54,632 bases of DNA from Chrysomallon squamiferum (Eukaryota > Mollusca > Gastropoda > Neomphalida > Peltospiridae): NCBI GenBank assembly GCA_012295275.1, contig CM022668.1:5998989-6053620 (forward strand). Reading direction: 5' to 3'. This document shows, one piece after another, positions 15,961-28,685 of the stretch. Position numbers and translations under genes: made by a program. Positions within the stretch are counted from its first letter, which is position 1, and every line of letters begins with the position of its first letter. Under the pieces are notes generated by a model. The model was not told where the DNA came from. It searched no databases and saw only the letters and a program-made list of their open reading frames with translations.

Positions 15961-16184
15961 TATTATTATTATTATTATTATTAATATTAATATGCTTTAT
16001 TGTGCTAACGTATTTTGTTCATGAAATATTGTGTGTCAATGTTGTATTTTAATTTCTTAATACAGTATTTACTACCACAACACCTTTGTTGACACCGACT
16101 TGAAGACCACTGTTAACCGTCATAATCGTAATCCTTAGCGTCGTCATTATGATCTGAATAACTCAGAAATACAGTTAAAGGAAT

Positions 16185-16386
16185 TTTATTACACCAGATG
16201 TACGTGAAACAGATGGAACGATGATGTATAATACTGATTTTTCAATGTATAGCATAATGATATTAAAGTGTGGAACAGATTTTCAGAGATTTTAAATTTG
16301 TATTCTTTCCTGAAAAGAACTGTAGTGAAAATAAAAAATAAGAAAATAAAAAGATTAGAGAAGAAAAGAACAATATGGTCCAATAG

Positions 16387-16425
<39 letters not shown>

Positions 16426-16490
16426 TTTATTGTTATTGTTGTTGTTATTATTATTACTGTTATTTTAAATAACATATTACTATTATGTAG
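16185..16490. repeat. Array-specific repeat block plus (TTA)n
   Basis: The stretch with GATGTATAATACTGATTTTTCA and TGGAACAGATTTTCAGAG recurs in part at 17290-17460, 31930-32040, 39200-39355 and 46440-46560, each time followed by a trinucleotide run. It is a non-coding component of the array cell. Confidence 0.6.
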
Positions 16491-16574
16491 TTACTGTACC
16501 AGCAGCAGCAGCAGCAGCAGTACTATTTATAGTAGTAGTAGTCGTCGTACTAGTAGTAGTAGTAATTTTTGCTA

Positions 16575-16985
16575 TTGAAGAGTAGTATAATAATAGTTAT
16601 AGCAATAGGAATGTTTCTGTCTTATAGTAATACTTCCAGTAGTAAAATAATAGTTATAGCAGTAGGAATGTTTATATCTTATAGTAATACTTCAAGTAGT
16701 AAAATAATAGTTATAGCAGTAGGAATGTAATGTCTTATAGTAATACTTGCAGTAGTAAAATAATGGTTATAGCAGTAGGAATGTTTATATCTTATAGTAA
16801 TACTTGCAGTAGTAAAATAATAGTTATAGCAGTAGCAATGTTTATGTCTAGGAATAATACTTGCAGTAGTAAAATAATAGTTATAGCAGTAGCAATGTTT
16901 ATGTCTTGTAGTAATACTTGCAGTAGTAAAATAATGGTTATAGCAGTAGGAATGTTTATGATTTATAATAATATTTCCAGTAATG
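16575..16985 (+). repeat. 57-bp minisatellite, cell A (about 7 units)
   Basis: Units contain ATAGCAGTAGGAATGTTTAT and AGTAATACTTCCAGTAGTAA. The unit is a multiple of three and has an open frame with a 19-residue period. The same family is at 37455-38745, 42245-42375 and 52195-53095. Confidence 0.85.
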
Positions 16986-17049
16986 ATGTGAAATATTACT
17001 ACTACCAGAAACAGCATTAGTAGCAATAAAACAGTAATAATGATTAGGA

Positions 17050-17054
17050 TCATA

Positions 17055-17099
<45 letters not shown>

Positions 17100-17456
17100 T
17101 ATTATTATTGATCAGTGGTATATCTTTTTCATTGACATTTATGCTGAATTTGCTGGAGCATGTAAAACAGATATATTATTAAATGCACTTAGAAAGCGAA
17201 TTTCAAAAGAGGGAAACAAGAAATCACTTTAATATTTTATTATTGACGTTAGAGGTTGATCTGTATTGATCTATATTCAAGTAATTATTATTATTATTCT
17301 TACTGATGTATCAATGTACAGCATAATGGAATTAAAGAGTGGAACAGATTTTCAGAGATTTTATATTTATTCTCTCCAGGAATGAACTGTAATAAAAAAA
17401 TAAAATAAAAAGTAAAAAGATTAGAGAAAAAAAAAAGAACAATATGGTACAATATG

Positions 17457-17491
<35 letters not shown>

Positions 17492-18500
17492 GTAATCTTT
17501 ACAACAACAGGAACAAAACAGCAACAAACCCACCCAACAATAACAAAACCTAAAAAGCAATCAAAAGGAAAAAAAAAAGAACCAAAACAATAAAATTAAA
17601 TTAAATAAAATTAAATTAAATTAAATAACTATATACTACTACTATTGCTAATACTAATATTACTAATACTACTAATACTAGGATTTTAGATTCTAGCTTT
17701 CACTTTACAAAATTCGATCGAATAATATTGAAAACAATTTTATAATTATGGAAAACATTTCTTCAGGAATCCGGATTCACCAGAGCGTTAAGTTTCATCC
17801 TGTTTGTTTATTCACATTTGATCAGAGCTGCTTAATACTGCATGAAGATATTCAAACTTTTCTATCCATTACTGTCGAGACAAGCTGCTCCATTGATCTG
17901 AATACATCTACAGAAACAAAAACAATCAAGTGGCTTTGATATGACAAAAGTCTGACTGCTGCTTGATGTTATATTTATACTAACAAGCAATAAATATTTA
18001 ATTACGATATCAGATACAGTGATCATGGTTTCACTGCACTGATGATAATCTGTGTACAATGTACTGTGTACAATTGTAAACAAGATCTATTTAATATTTA
18101 ATTACATGTGTATGACTGACGACTTCTACTGCTGTGTTTGTTATGTCATAAAATGATCCGATTTCACTGACTGAATTCTATATTAACTGAATTTATTCAT
18201 CCGACCTTTCATTCATTCATTTATTCATTTATCAGTATATCAGTGTTTAGTTTCGTATCTATCGATATTTACATATCTATACATTTTATATTTAGCTAGC
18301 TACTAATATATTTAACAAGACATATATCTACTTTTCTATCTATCCATGTGCCTATGTATCTTTCTGTTTCTCTGCATGTCTCTCTATCCATATATCTGTT
18401 ATCTTACTTAAATACATAACTGTATAGCCAGTCTGTGCAATTCCTCTCTATCTCCCTCTCTTTGTATTCATATGCATATTCATATAGATATTCAAATACG
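17050..18500. other. Gene-free stretch between cell A and copy B
   Basis: Contains AAT/TTA repeats (17055-17105, 17457-17490) and a flank at 17880-18480 that is closely similar to 39360-39960 upstream of copy E. That shared flank is the mark of the second gene subtype (B and E). No exon is visible. Confidence 0.6.
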
Positions 18501-18504
18501 TGCA

Positions 18505-19059
18505 GGCAAAAAGAAATAACTGGTTACTGCTTTAAGATATCACCTTTGTTTTGGTCAAGATAAATAGCTATCGCAGCTTGGTAAAGCCTCGCTGCATTTG
18601 GTATTCCAACCTTCGCAGTTATCGTCGTGTCCATATATGTATGTAGCATATATTTCGCAATAAATGAAAATCTAAAATAACTGTCAGATAAATAAACAGA
18701 CAGATCGATATATATATAAAAATATATAGTTGTATCCAGATACAGTACGTAAATTCACATCAGTAAATTAGACAATTAGCGATCGTTAAGTCAGTTCGCT
18801 GCGTCTGTATGAATGTTTAATTCTTCACCAATCAAAACAGATAAAACAGCCAATAAGCAACCAGATAAACAGACGCCTTTCCATATCGATACGTCTATTT
18901 GTGAAGTATTTTAACAAGCCAGAGAACTACGGACAATTAGTCTGAACTCAGAAATCAACGGTTTAATGGAAACAGCGGAAGCTACGTAATATTCGAATCA
19001 TAAGCAAGAAAACTGGATTTATTTTATTTCTTATTTTAAGATTCTTTCAAAGATTAAAA
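18505..19059 (+). promoter_or_regulatory. Upstream conserved block and putative promoter of copy B
   Basis: Begins with the conserved ACTGGTTACTGC...GCCTCGCTGCATTTGGT block, then GCGATCGTTA and CACCAATC / GCCAATAAGCAACC before the ATG. It matches the region upstream of copy E closely. Confidence 0.4.
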
Positions 19060-19335
19060 ATGAAATTTTCAGGAATTTATATCTTATTCGTTAATCACGT
19101 CATGAGTGTGATACATCGAGACATGGAATTTCGAAACCACGTCATGACAACGACGTCTCAGTCATCATTATACGACTGTTCTGCTGCCTGTGTAGCTGAT
19201 GTGTGTTGTGAATCCTTTAACTTCTTCCAATCTACCCTGAAGTGTCAACTCAACTACAAAACAAAGGAAGAAAGTTCACAAGATTTTGTCACAAAGAAAG
19301 GATCAATTTACCAAGACAAAGATTCTATAGACAAG
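19060..19335 (+). pseudogene. Copy B: PAN-like first exon only (truncated at assembly gap)
   Basis: The intact 276-nt first exon encodes 92 aa starting [10 protein letters not shown], with DCSAACVAD and CCESFNFF and all five PAN cysteines. The donor is GTAAGA (not GTGAGA), as in copy E. The first intron matches copy E as far as about 90 bp before the place where E has exon 2, then runs into the 200-N gap. No plus-strand exons 2-6 follow; beyond the gap is the tail of inverted copy C. Either the gene is truncated at an inversion, or exons 2-6 were lost in assembly. Confidence 0.7.
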
Positions 19336-19613
19336 GTAAGATATTTTAATTTCTTGTTTATTTTATTACAACAACAACTACTACTACTGCTATTACTACT
19401 ACTACTACTAGTACTTCTAATACTACTACTACTACAATTACTACCGCTAATAGAACGATTGGTATTGTTACTACTACTTCTGTTACGAATAGTACTATCG
19501 CAACTACTTTTACTACTACTATTACTACAACTACTTTTGAGACTACTATTATGACTATCTCTACTTCTATTACAGCTACCACAGTTCCATCACAAATACT
19601 ACTATTACTATTC

Positions 19614-19665
<52 letters not shown>

Positions 19666-19794
19666 GTTACGATTACTCCTACTACTGTTATTGTAACTAC
19701 GAGTAACACTACTACAGCTTATACTGTATTGTTAATACCAATGGCTTTTATTTTACTACTGTTAATATCGCTGACATCATCATTATTACTACTA

Positions 19795-19994
19795 NNNNNN
19801 NNNNNNNNNNNNNNNNNNNNNNNNNNNNNNNNNNNNNNNNNNNNNNNNNNNNNNNNNNNNNNNNNNNNNNNNNNNNNNNNNNNNNNNNNNNNNNNNNNNN
19901 NNNNNNNNNNNNNNNNNNNNNNNNNNNNNNNNNNNNNNNNNNNNNNNNNNNNNNNNNNNNNNNNNNNNNNNNNNNNNNNNNNNNNNNNNNNNNN
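19795..19994. other. Assembly gap (200 N)
   Basis: Exactly 200 N, which suggests a placeholder of arbitrary size. It sits between plus-strand copy B and minus-strand material of copy C. Confidence 0.95.
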
Positions 19995-22463
19995 TACTAC
20001 TACTACCACTGCTGCTGTTCCATTACTACTACTACCACTGCTGCTGTTCCATTACTACTACTACCACTGCTGCTGTTCCATTACTACTACTACCACTGCT
20101 GCTGTTCCATTACTACTGCTACCACTGCTGCTGTTCCATTACTACTACTACCACTGCTGCTGTTCCATTACTACTACTACCACTGCTGCTGTTCCATTAC
20201 TACTACTACCACTGCTGCTGTTCAATTACTACTACTACCACTGCTGCTGTTCCATTACTACTACTACCACTGCTGCTGTTCCATTACTACTACTACCACT
20301 GCTGCTGTTCCATTACTACTACTACCACTGCTGCTGTTCCAGTACTACTACTACCACTGCTGCTGTTCCATTACTACTACTACCACTGCTGCTGTTCCAC
20401 TACTACTGCTGCTGTTCCATTACTACTGCTACCACTGCTGCTGTTCCATTACTACTACCACTGTTGCACCACTGCTGCTGTTCCATTACTACTGCTACCA
20501 CTGCTGCTGTTCCATTACTACTACTACCACTGCTGCTGTTCTCCTTACTACTACTGCACCACTGCTGCTGTTCCATTACTACTACTACACTGCTGCTGTT
20601 CCACTACTGCTGCTGTTCACTACTACTACCACTGCTGCTGTTCCATTACTACTACTACCACTGCTGCTGTTCCATTACTACTACTACCACTGCTGCTGTT
20701 CCATTACTACTACTACCACTGCTACTGTTCCATTACTACTACTACCACTGCTGCTGTTCCATTACTACTACCACTGCTACTGTTCCATTACTACTACTAC
20801 CACTGCTGCTGTTCCATTACTACTACTACCACTGCTGCTGTTCCATTACTACTACTACCACTGCTGCTGTTCCATTACTACTACTACCACTGCTGCTGTT
20901 CCATTACTACTACTACCACTGCTGCTGTTCCATTACTACTACTACCACTGCTGCTGTTCCATTACTACTACTACCACTGCTGCTGTTCCATTACTACTAC
21001 TACCACTGCTGCTGTTCCATTACTACTACTACCACTGCTGCTGTTCCATTACTACTACTACCACTGCTGCTGTTCCATTACTACTACTACCACTGCTGCT
21101 GTTCCATTACTACTACTACCACTGCTGCTGTTCCAGTACTACTACTACCACTGCTACTGTTCCAGTACTACTACTACCACTGCTGCTGTTCCATTACTAC
21201 TACTACCACTGCTGCTGTTCAATTACCACTACTACTTCAATTACTACCACTGCTGCTGTTCCATTACTACTACTACCACTACTACTACCACTGCTGTTCC
21301 AGTTGCTACTACTACCACTGCTGCTGTTCCATTACTACTACTACCACTGCTGCTGTTCCATTACTACTACTACCACTGCTACTGTTCCATTACTACTACT
21401 ACCACTGCTGCTGTTCCATTACTACTACTACCACTGCTGCTGTTCTATTACTACTACTACCACTGCTGCTGTTCCATTACTACTACTACCACTGCTGCTG
21501 TTCCATTACTACTACTACCACTGCTGCTGTTCCATTACTACTACTACCACTGCTGCTGTTCCATTACTACTACTACCACTGCTGTTCCACCATTACTACT
21601 ACTACCACTGCTGCTGTTCCATTACTACTACCACTGCTGCTGTTCCATTACTACTACTACCACTGCTGCTGTTCCATTACTACTACTACCACTGCTGCTG
21701 TTCCATTACTACTACTACCACTGCTGCTGTTCCATTACTACTACTACCACTGCTGCTGTTCCATTACTACTACTACCACTGCTGCTGTTCCAGTACTACT
21801 ACTACCACTGCTGCTGTTCCAGTACTACTACTACCACTGCTGCTGTTCCAGTACTACTACTACCACTGCTGCTGTTCCAGTACTACTACTACCACTGCTG
21901 CTGTTCCATTACTACTACTACCACTGCTGCTGTTCCATTACTACTACTACCACTGCTGCTGTTCCATTACTACTACTACCACTGCTGCTGTTCCATTACT
22001 ACTACTACCACTGCTGCTGTTCCATTACTACTACTACCACTGCTGCTGTTCCAGTACTACTACTACCACTGCTGCTGTTCCATTACTACTACTACCACTG
22101 CTGCTGTTCCATTACTACTACTACCACTGCTGCTGTTCTAGTACTACTACTACTACCACTGCTGCTGTTCCATTACTACTACTACTACTGCTGCTGTTCC
22201 ATTACTACTACTACCACTGCTGCTGTTCCATTACTACTACTACCACTGCTGCTTTTCCATTACTACTACTACCACTGCTGCTGTTCCATTACTACTACTA
22301 CCACTGCTGCTGTTCCAGTACTACTACTACCACTGCTGCTGTTCCATTACTACTACTACCACTGCTGCTGTTCCAGTACTACTACTACCACTGCTGGTCT
22401 TACATTACTACTACTACCACTGCTGGTCTTACATTACTACTACTACCACTGCTGCTGCTGCTT
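19995..22463 (-). repeat. 29-bp minisatellite expanded to about 85 units
   Basis: On the plus strand the unit is TTACTACTACTACCACTGCT followed by GCTGTTCCA. Occasional units show A-to-G or short-length variants (TTCCAG for TTCCAT). Because 29 is not a multiple of three, one reading frame passes through all three phases, so 29 codons cover three units and a very long stop-free frame results. Its reverse-complement family has about 3 units at 37327-37420 and about 1-2 at 52112-52155. Confidence 0.9.
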
Positions 22464-22499
22464 TAGTAATTACAGTTGTTATTAGTACTGTTCAATTTA

Positions 22500-22502
22500 A
22501 TC

Positions 22503-22574
<72 letters not shown>

Positions 22575-22575
22575 C
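22500..22575. repeat. (AAT)n microsatellite
   Basis: About 25 AAT repeats at the border between the 29-bp minisatellite and the inverted 43-bp repeat module of copy C. Confidence 0.9.
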
Positions 22576-22589
22576 TATTGTACGATACT

Positions 22590-22945
<356 letters not shown>

Positions 22946-23373
22946 ATATAGATAGATAGATGGATATGTATCTATAAATCTATGTATGTCTGTCTCTGTC
23001 TTTGTGTGCAAAAAGTTATGTCCCCAAGCATTAATGCTATTAAATAAAACATGAATTGATAAAAAATTCACAACAATAATTATTTGAAATTATATGGTTT
23101 TTATTTAAAATGTCGAAAAACAATAGCTCATTAAAAATTAGTCCCTCTAAGCAAAAACGAAACAAATGAACACAGGGTAAAAAAAAAGAAATAATAAATA
23201 AACAATTAGAAACTTAATACAGAATTTTAAATAAATGAAATAAACGTCTTCACATGGTCCAGAGATATTGAAGCCTGCAGAGAACTTAAACGAAGAATAT
23301 GAAATTTATCTTCAAAGCTAATCTGATCTTAACTTCAATACGTAATTGCGTCTGTCTTCAACCATAAACTGGT

Positions 23374-24270
23374 TTATTTTCGAGACAAAAGTGGTTTTAT
23401 TTTCGTTTCAGTTCTCTTCAAGGAGTAGAACTGGCCTCTCCACGAACTCCAAGTAACTCCTTTGGCGTATACCTTAGTAAGGCCTCCCAGGTACAAGACA
23501 GGAACTGTGACAGGCTGTGTACCACCAGGCTCCATGATTGACTTCGGCACAGTTTGAAGGATCCGTAACCTGATCCTTATCCTTAGTTGTAAAAGACTGA
23601 GCATTGTGCCCGGCAAGTGAGTCACCTTTGGAACGGGAAAAAAGTATAATTGCCAATTATCATTGTTATTAGGAAATAATAGAAAGAGCAATCTTCGTAC
23701 GACATTTTTTTCACTTTTGGCAAAAACTACTTATACATACAAGTACAATCTCCCATACACAGATACACGCACAAATGTATAAATACATTAACAGAGAAAC
23801 CCAGTTATAATCCAACCCACACGGATAAACACATGACAGACGTACGTAGAAACAAACAAACTGACAAAGAAACACATTTATATACAGATATATGCTGAGA
23901 GAGAAATATATTCAAACATTCACAGACACACATACATAGATAGACACAGAGAGGCACACGTTTTCTTACAGACATACCTCCATATAGACACATATAGAGA
24001 AACATAAACATACATATATATATATATATTCATTCAGTCTGTTTTAGCGTCTTGTCAGACCAACTTGCGTTTCCGCTGTAATTTCCAATGTGTAGAGTGT
24101 AGTTCTCCGCCTCACTACCCAGTGAAAATGTCGAGTACATCGCGTAACTTTTGTTTCCTTCAAAGTCTTCTAGATCAACACGTAGCTCGTATTCCTGTTT
24201 ACTTGTTATCTTGTAGATGTTCTCGTTTCCTGAAGAACAGCAATAACAATAATAATAATAATAATAATAA

Positions 24271-24301
<31 letters not shown>

Positions 24302-26104
24302 AAGAAGAAGAAGAAAAAAGAAGAAGACGAAGAAGAAGAAGAAGAAGAAAAAAAATAATAATAATATTCTAAGACTTTACATTCAAGTATCATTTTTCTT
24401 TGAACATAAAACACAAAAATTATTTATCAACAGTTACCTGATAGATGCATCTCATGAATTAGTAAACAATTTCTTACCCAACCAGTATTCTCTTTCTACA
24501 TCTCCAAATCCTTCCTTGTATTCCTGCCATGTTCCGTAGAAGTCTGTAGATCCGTCCATCCGTCTTTGTATAATCTGTACATTAGTTTAAGACAGAAATG
24601 GACGTACGTAAGTAAGTAGGTAAGTATGTGTGTATGTATGTATGTATGTGTGTTTTATATATGTATGCATATAAGTATACATATTTGTATGTATGTAAAT
24701 ATATATCTATATATATTTGTATGTAAGTATGCACCTATGTATGTATGTACCTATGTATGTATGTCTGTATTCATTTACATATCACAAAACGCTGGCACGT
24801 TGTTCACCTCATATGACTTCAATACACCAAGTCCAGCGTCGTAGAAGTTTCGCGTCACATCAGGAACATAACCTATGAAGAATATGCAATTATACATTTT
24901 CTTATTTAATATGAATCAGTATTAAAATTTGTTAATTAGAGGAAAAGTTATACCATAATTTAATTATGATCTTTGATTCTATTATTTTATACTTTTGTTA
25001 ATTACTTTCATACATTTACATACATGTATGCGCACATACATATGCAGGTTTCTATGTATGAATACTTTTAGTAGGCTAAGTTATTGGTTCATCCAGAAAG
25101 AAAACAAAATAAATGTGTCTATCAGTGCTTTGTCTAAATTACATTTACCAGTAGAGGGTTGTGTAGCTGATGGTTTTACGTCACTGTCACGTGATACACA
25201 TTTCGAATCATTCATACGTGTGACTTGACATTTGTGATACGACAGACAGACGTCCGTACCACAAATTCCAGATAAAGTCTGCAAATAGGAAAACAAAACA
25301 AAACAAAAAATTTAAAAACATAACACATACTACTACTAATAATAATAACCAAAAACAATAATAATTAATAAAAAAAAAAAAAAAAAAAATAAGTAAATAA
25401 ATAAATGAATAAATAAATAAATAAATGAACGAATAAATAAATAATTCACTAATACCAGTAGTAAAATAATAGTAGTAAAATAATCGTCATAGGTGTATCA
25501 ATACAGTATTAGTTGTAGTAGCTTTACTAATAGTAACAATAACAGTAGCAGGAGTAATCGTAATAATAATAATAAAAGAGTTGTTGTAGTAGTTCTGGTA
25601 GTAGTAGCAGTATTAATAGTAGTTGTTGTGATGGAACTGTGGTTGTTGTAACAGAAGCAGCGATAACAGTAGTAGTAGTCTTAAAAGTAGTTGTGGTAAT
25701 AGTAGTAGTAAACGTAATTACTAATGATAACAGAAGTAGTAGTAACAATAGCAGTAAGTATAGTAGTAGCAGTAGTAGCAGTTGTAGAAGCTATATAAAA
25801 ATCAGGACAACATTAAAATATCTCACCTTGTCTATAGAATTTTTGTCTTGGTAAATTGATCCTTATTTTTTGTGACAAAATCTTGTGAACTTTCTTCCTT
25901 TGTTTTGTAGTTGAGTTGACACGCCAGAGTAGATGTGAAGAAGTTAAAAGATTTACAACACACATCAGCTACACAGGCAGCAGAAAAATCATACAACGAC
26001 GATGGAGACGTCGTGGTCATGACGTGGTTTCGAAATTCCATGTCTCGATGTATCAGACCTTTGACGTGATTAACGAATAAGATATAAAATCCAGAAAATT
26101 TCAT
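23374..26104 (-). pseudogene. Copy C: inverted PAN/FOLN/FReD pseudogene, all six exons recognisable
   Basis: Minus-strand exons: 26104-25827, 25278-25149, 24872 to about 24780, 24574-24478, 24229-24065 and 23625-23374. Lesions: exon 1 has a Cys-to-Phe change at the first PAN cysteine (LYDF for LYDC) and a 2-nt insertion after VTK that shifts the frame to an early stop. Exon 3 has lost the segment with two FReD cysteines (TFPCSG region), its 3' part (STLNGGWL) and its donor, and reads into a stop after CDM. Exon 6 has an 8-nt deletion after CHSS, and its calcium loop reads KDKDQV. Exons 2, 4 and 5 look intact. So many independent lesions argue against sequencing error. Confidence 0.85.
24248..24362. 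repeat. AAT/AAG microsatellite before exon 5 of copy C
   Basis: The inverted equivalent of the (TTC)n(TTA)n tract preceding exon 5 in copies A, D and F. Confidence 0.85.
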
Positions 26105-26660
26105 TTTTAATCTTTGTAAGAATCTTAAAATAAGAAATAACATAAATCCAGTTTTCTTGCTTGTGGCTAAAATACTACGTTCTTTACGTTATCTGCGTTG
26201 CACCGTTGATTTCAGAGTTCAGACTAATTATTCGTGGTTCGTGGTTTCTCATAAAACTTCTGAAATAGGAATTTGTTCATCTTTTTGCTCATTGGCCATT
26301 TTGTCTGTTTTGATTGCTGAACAACTAAAGATTGATATAGAGGCTGCGAATTGGCATAACGATCGCTAAATGCCTAGTTTACTGCTGTGTATTGATTTTC
26401 TGTGTGTTTATATATATTTATACATCTATCGATCTTTTTCTCTGTAGTCTGATTGTTTATATTATAGGACAGTCATTTTAGGTGTTCGTTTATAGCGGAA
26501 TGTATACTCTATGTTCATCGGTGGAGCTTTATCCAGCGAAGGTTGTAATACTAATTAATTAAGTAGCAAGTAATTTATTGAAGTAAATAGTACAGTTAAG
26601 ATCAGTTCCTCACCCTCAAAATTTCTTAATTGTGTTATCCACTTTAGCATCAAGCACTCT
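26105..26660 (-). promoter_or_regulatory. Upstream flank of inverted copy C
   Basis: On the minus strand this matches the 5' flank module of the other copies: AACGATCG-type element, CAACCTTCGC, CCGCTATAAACGA and, further out, GTGAAGAGTGCTTGATG-like sequence as at 9625. It defines the extent of the inverted segment towards the innexin exon. Confidence 0.45.
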
Positions 26661-27189
26661 TCACTTGAACATGACACAGCAGAATTTAAAAAATAAACTG
26701 AAATAAAATAAAGAAAATAAAACTTAAATATATAAACAAAATACACTTATAAATGAATAAACGAATGAATAAATAAATGAACGAATGCGTGAATGTATAA
26801 TTATATATATAAATAAATAAATAAATAGTTTTAAAATCGATAATAAATCTGACAATCATGAAAAATAATAGTATAATCTTCTTTATCGTCTATATAATCT
26901 TCACGTTTTGTCATATTCTAGTAAGATCCTTGAACACATGCTGTTATCATGGTAACTGTAAAGCCTTGTTATATGAGATCGTGTATACTTCTTAGAGAGA
27001 AACCTAATTTTGCACGCAAGAGAAAACATTCTATTTTATTGAGTGGCAGTCGAACAGTTCATGAGAGGTAATTACTAATCCGTGTGTATTTATTGACAGG
27101 TGAAGTACCTATACTCATAGAAGTAAACATATTTGTGGTTGACAGATGAATGGAGAAAAAAAAAATTCATTTGCAAAATAAACAAAACT

Positions 27190-27804
27190 GAAATTCGTAA
27201 CAGGTACGAAACGACCTCGATCCCGTAGGTGTAGTAGTCAATTTCCAAGAACGTTGAGAGCAGAGGAAACTGAACGATGTCGTTGACGAGGTAGAGAATC
27301 TTTGTCAAAAGAAACAACTGAACAAGACCGGACCCAGAGGTGGTACCGATAAACAGGAATTTATCTATGTAGACAGCTATTTGACTCAGAATCTCTTGTC
27401 TTTCCTTTACATCAGTGTGTTCTAAATCAGTGTCCATTGTCTTCTCAATGATGAGTTTAATATTCACCCCGCATTGAGCATTTAGCGATTTCCAGAAAAG
27501 ATGGGGCAGAAAAAAAAGCAATGCCTGAACCATGAAAATTATAGCTACCCAGGGATAGAAAATTATGCTCCACCTCTGTCCATCTGGTTGATCAACGGGG
27601 ATTGGTTCATTCGTGGTCTCGTGATACATTGGCGATACCCAGCAGAAAAAATTGACGTAATGAGTGAACTGGTGTGTTTCTTTGGCGTTTTTAGCTGGAT
27701 TGCATACCATGAGAAACGTGCCCACAAGCAGAGCCAAGACCAGCAGTAATGCTGGTACGACGAGATAATGAAGGCGGTTGACTAAGACAAATCTTTTATC
27801 TAAC
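27190..27804 (-). pseudogene. Innexin (gap-junction protein) exon, N-terminal half; rest not found
   Basis: The exon starts after an acceptor (CCATTTTAG) at 27805. It encodes LDKRFVLVNRLHY, TM1 (VVPALLLVLALLVGTFLMV), first loop with two cysteines (VCNPAKN and NFFCWVSPMYHE), TM2 (WVAIIFMVQALLFFLPHLFW), a cytoplasmic loop, and TM3 (LFLLTKILYLVND) ending FLEIDYYTYGIEV. These are hallmark innexin positions. The donor is unclear (near 27180-27205); open reading continues to 27090 but there loses family similarity. The second loop, TM4 and C-tail are not found down to copy C, whose upstream flank begins about 530 bp away, nor on to 15 kb. The exon itself is intact, so this may be a recently broken gene or the first half of one with distant exons. 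Innexins form plasma-membrane gap junctions or hemichannels. Confidence 0.7.
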
Positions 27805-27861
27805 CTAAAATGGAAAGGAAAAGTCCAAAATTAAATGTAACACACAAACAGATATATATAT

Positions 27862-27980
27862 AAATAAACACATGCACACATACATACATACATACATACA
27901 TATATACATACATACATACATACATACATACATACATACATACATACATACATACATACATACATACATACATACACACA
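27862..27980. repeat. (ACAT)n microsatellite
   Basis: Long tetranucleotide run lying upstream (minus-strand sense) of the innexin exon, within its presumed first intron. Confidence 0.9.
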
Positions 27981-28315
27981 CATATACACATACATTCTTA
28001 GATCTAAACATACAGGAACATAGTCATTCCACTGAGACAGATATGAAAATAAAAATGTCCTTTCGTAAATAAATACCGCACATACAGACTCACAAACAGG
28101 GTAGTAGCTGCTTAGACATACACAGACAAACAGACAGTCATACAGTTGAACAAACGAGAATATCTCAATAGCGTTAACGTTGCACTGCCTGTGAGACTCA
28201 CTTTAATTCAGTTTACGTCTGATACACTAAGCAGTTCACTCTTTATTTTTATTCATCATCATTATTTGCTTCTACAACTACCATTACTACTACCACTACT
28301 ACAAATCCATAATCA

Positions 28316-28500
28316 TTATCATTATCATCATCATAATCATCGTCATGATCATCGTCATCATCATCATAATCATCATAATTATCATTTTATTATTACTACT
28401 ACTACCATTACTATTACTACTATATAACACACACACGCACACACACACACACACATACATATATATAATACATAATACATATATATAACTATACATACAT
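28316..28500. repeat. ATC/ACT and (CA)n/(TA)n microsatellites
   Basis: Adjacent degenerate trinucleotide and dinucleotide runs; no gene. Confidence 0.85.
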
Positions 28501-28685
28501 ATATAGATATGTATAAGTATAACTAAAGAGAGGCGTACAGATACGTGTCAGATTATAGAAAACGAAGCCAAACTGTTCTGAATTGAAATAAAATGATTTA
28601 TAGAATAAGGCGTGAGTAATGCGTCTCGGGGATTCTGGTAGAGGAGTGTTATTTAATAGACGTGGTGACTTTTCAGTTTCAGATC

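Noticed and set aside
16575-22463. Direct repeats resembling a CRISPR array
   Set aside because: Units are contiguous with no unique spacers, and the DNA is clearly eukaryotic.
19729-22485. Very long stop-free frame (918 codons) with Leu/Thr/Tyr/Cys-rich repeats
   Set aside because: It crosses the 200-N gap and is a simple product of a 29-bp tandem repeat read through all three phases; there is no initiation context, domain or splice structure.
26555-26746. Small minus-strand frame between copy C and the innexin exon as the innexin C-terminal exon
   Set aside because: The DNA is homologous to the non-coding upstream flank of the array copies (for example 9590-9700) and has no innexin features.
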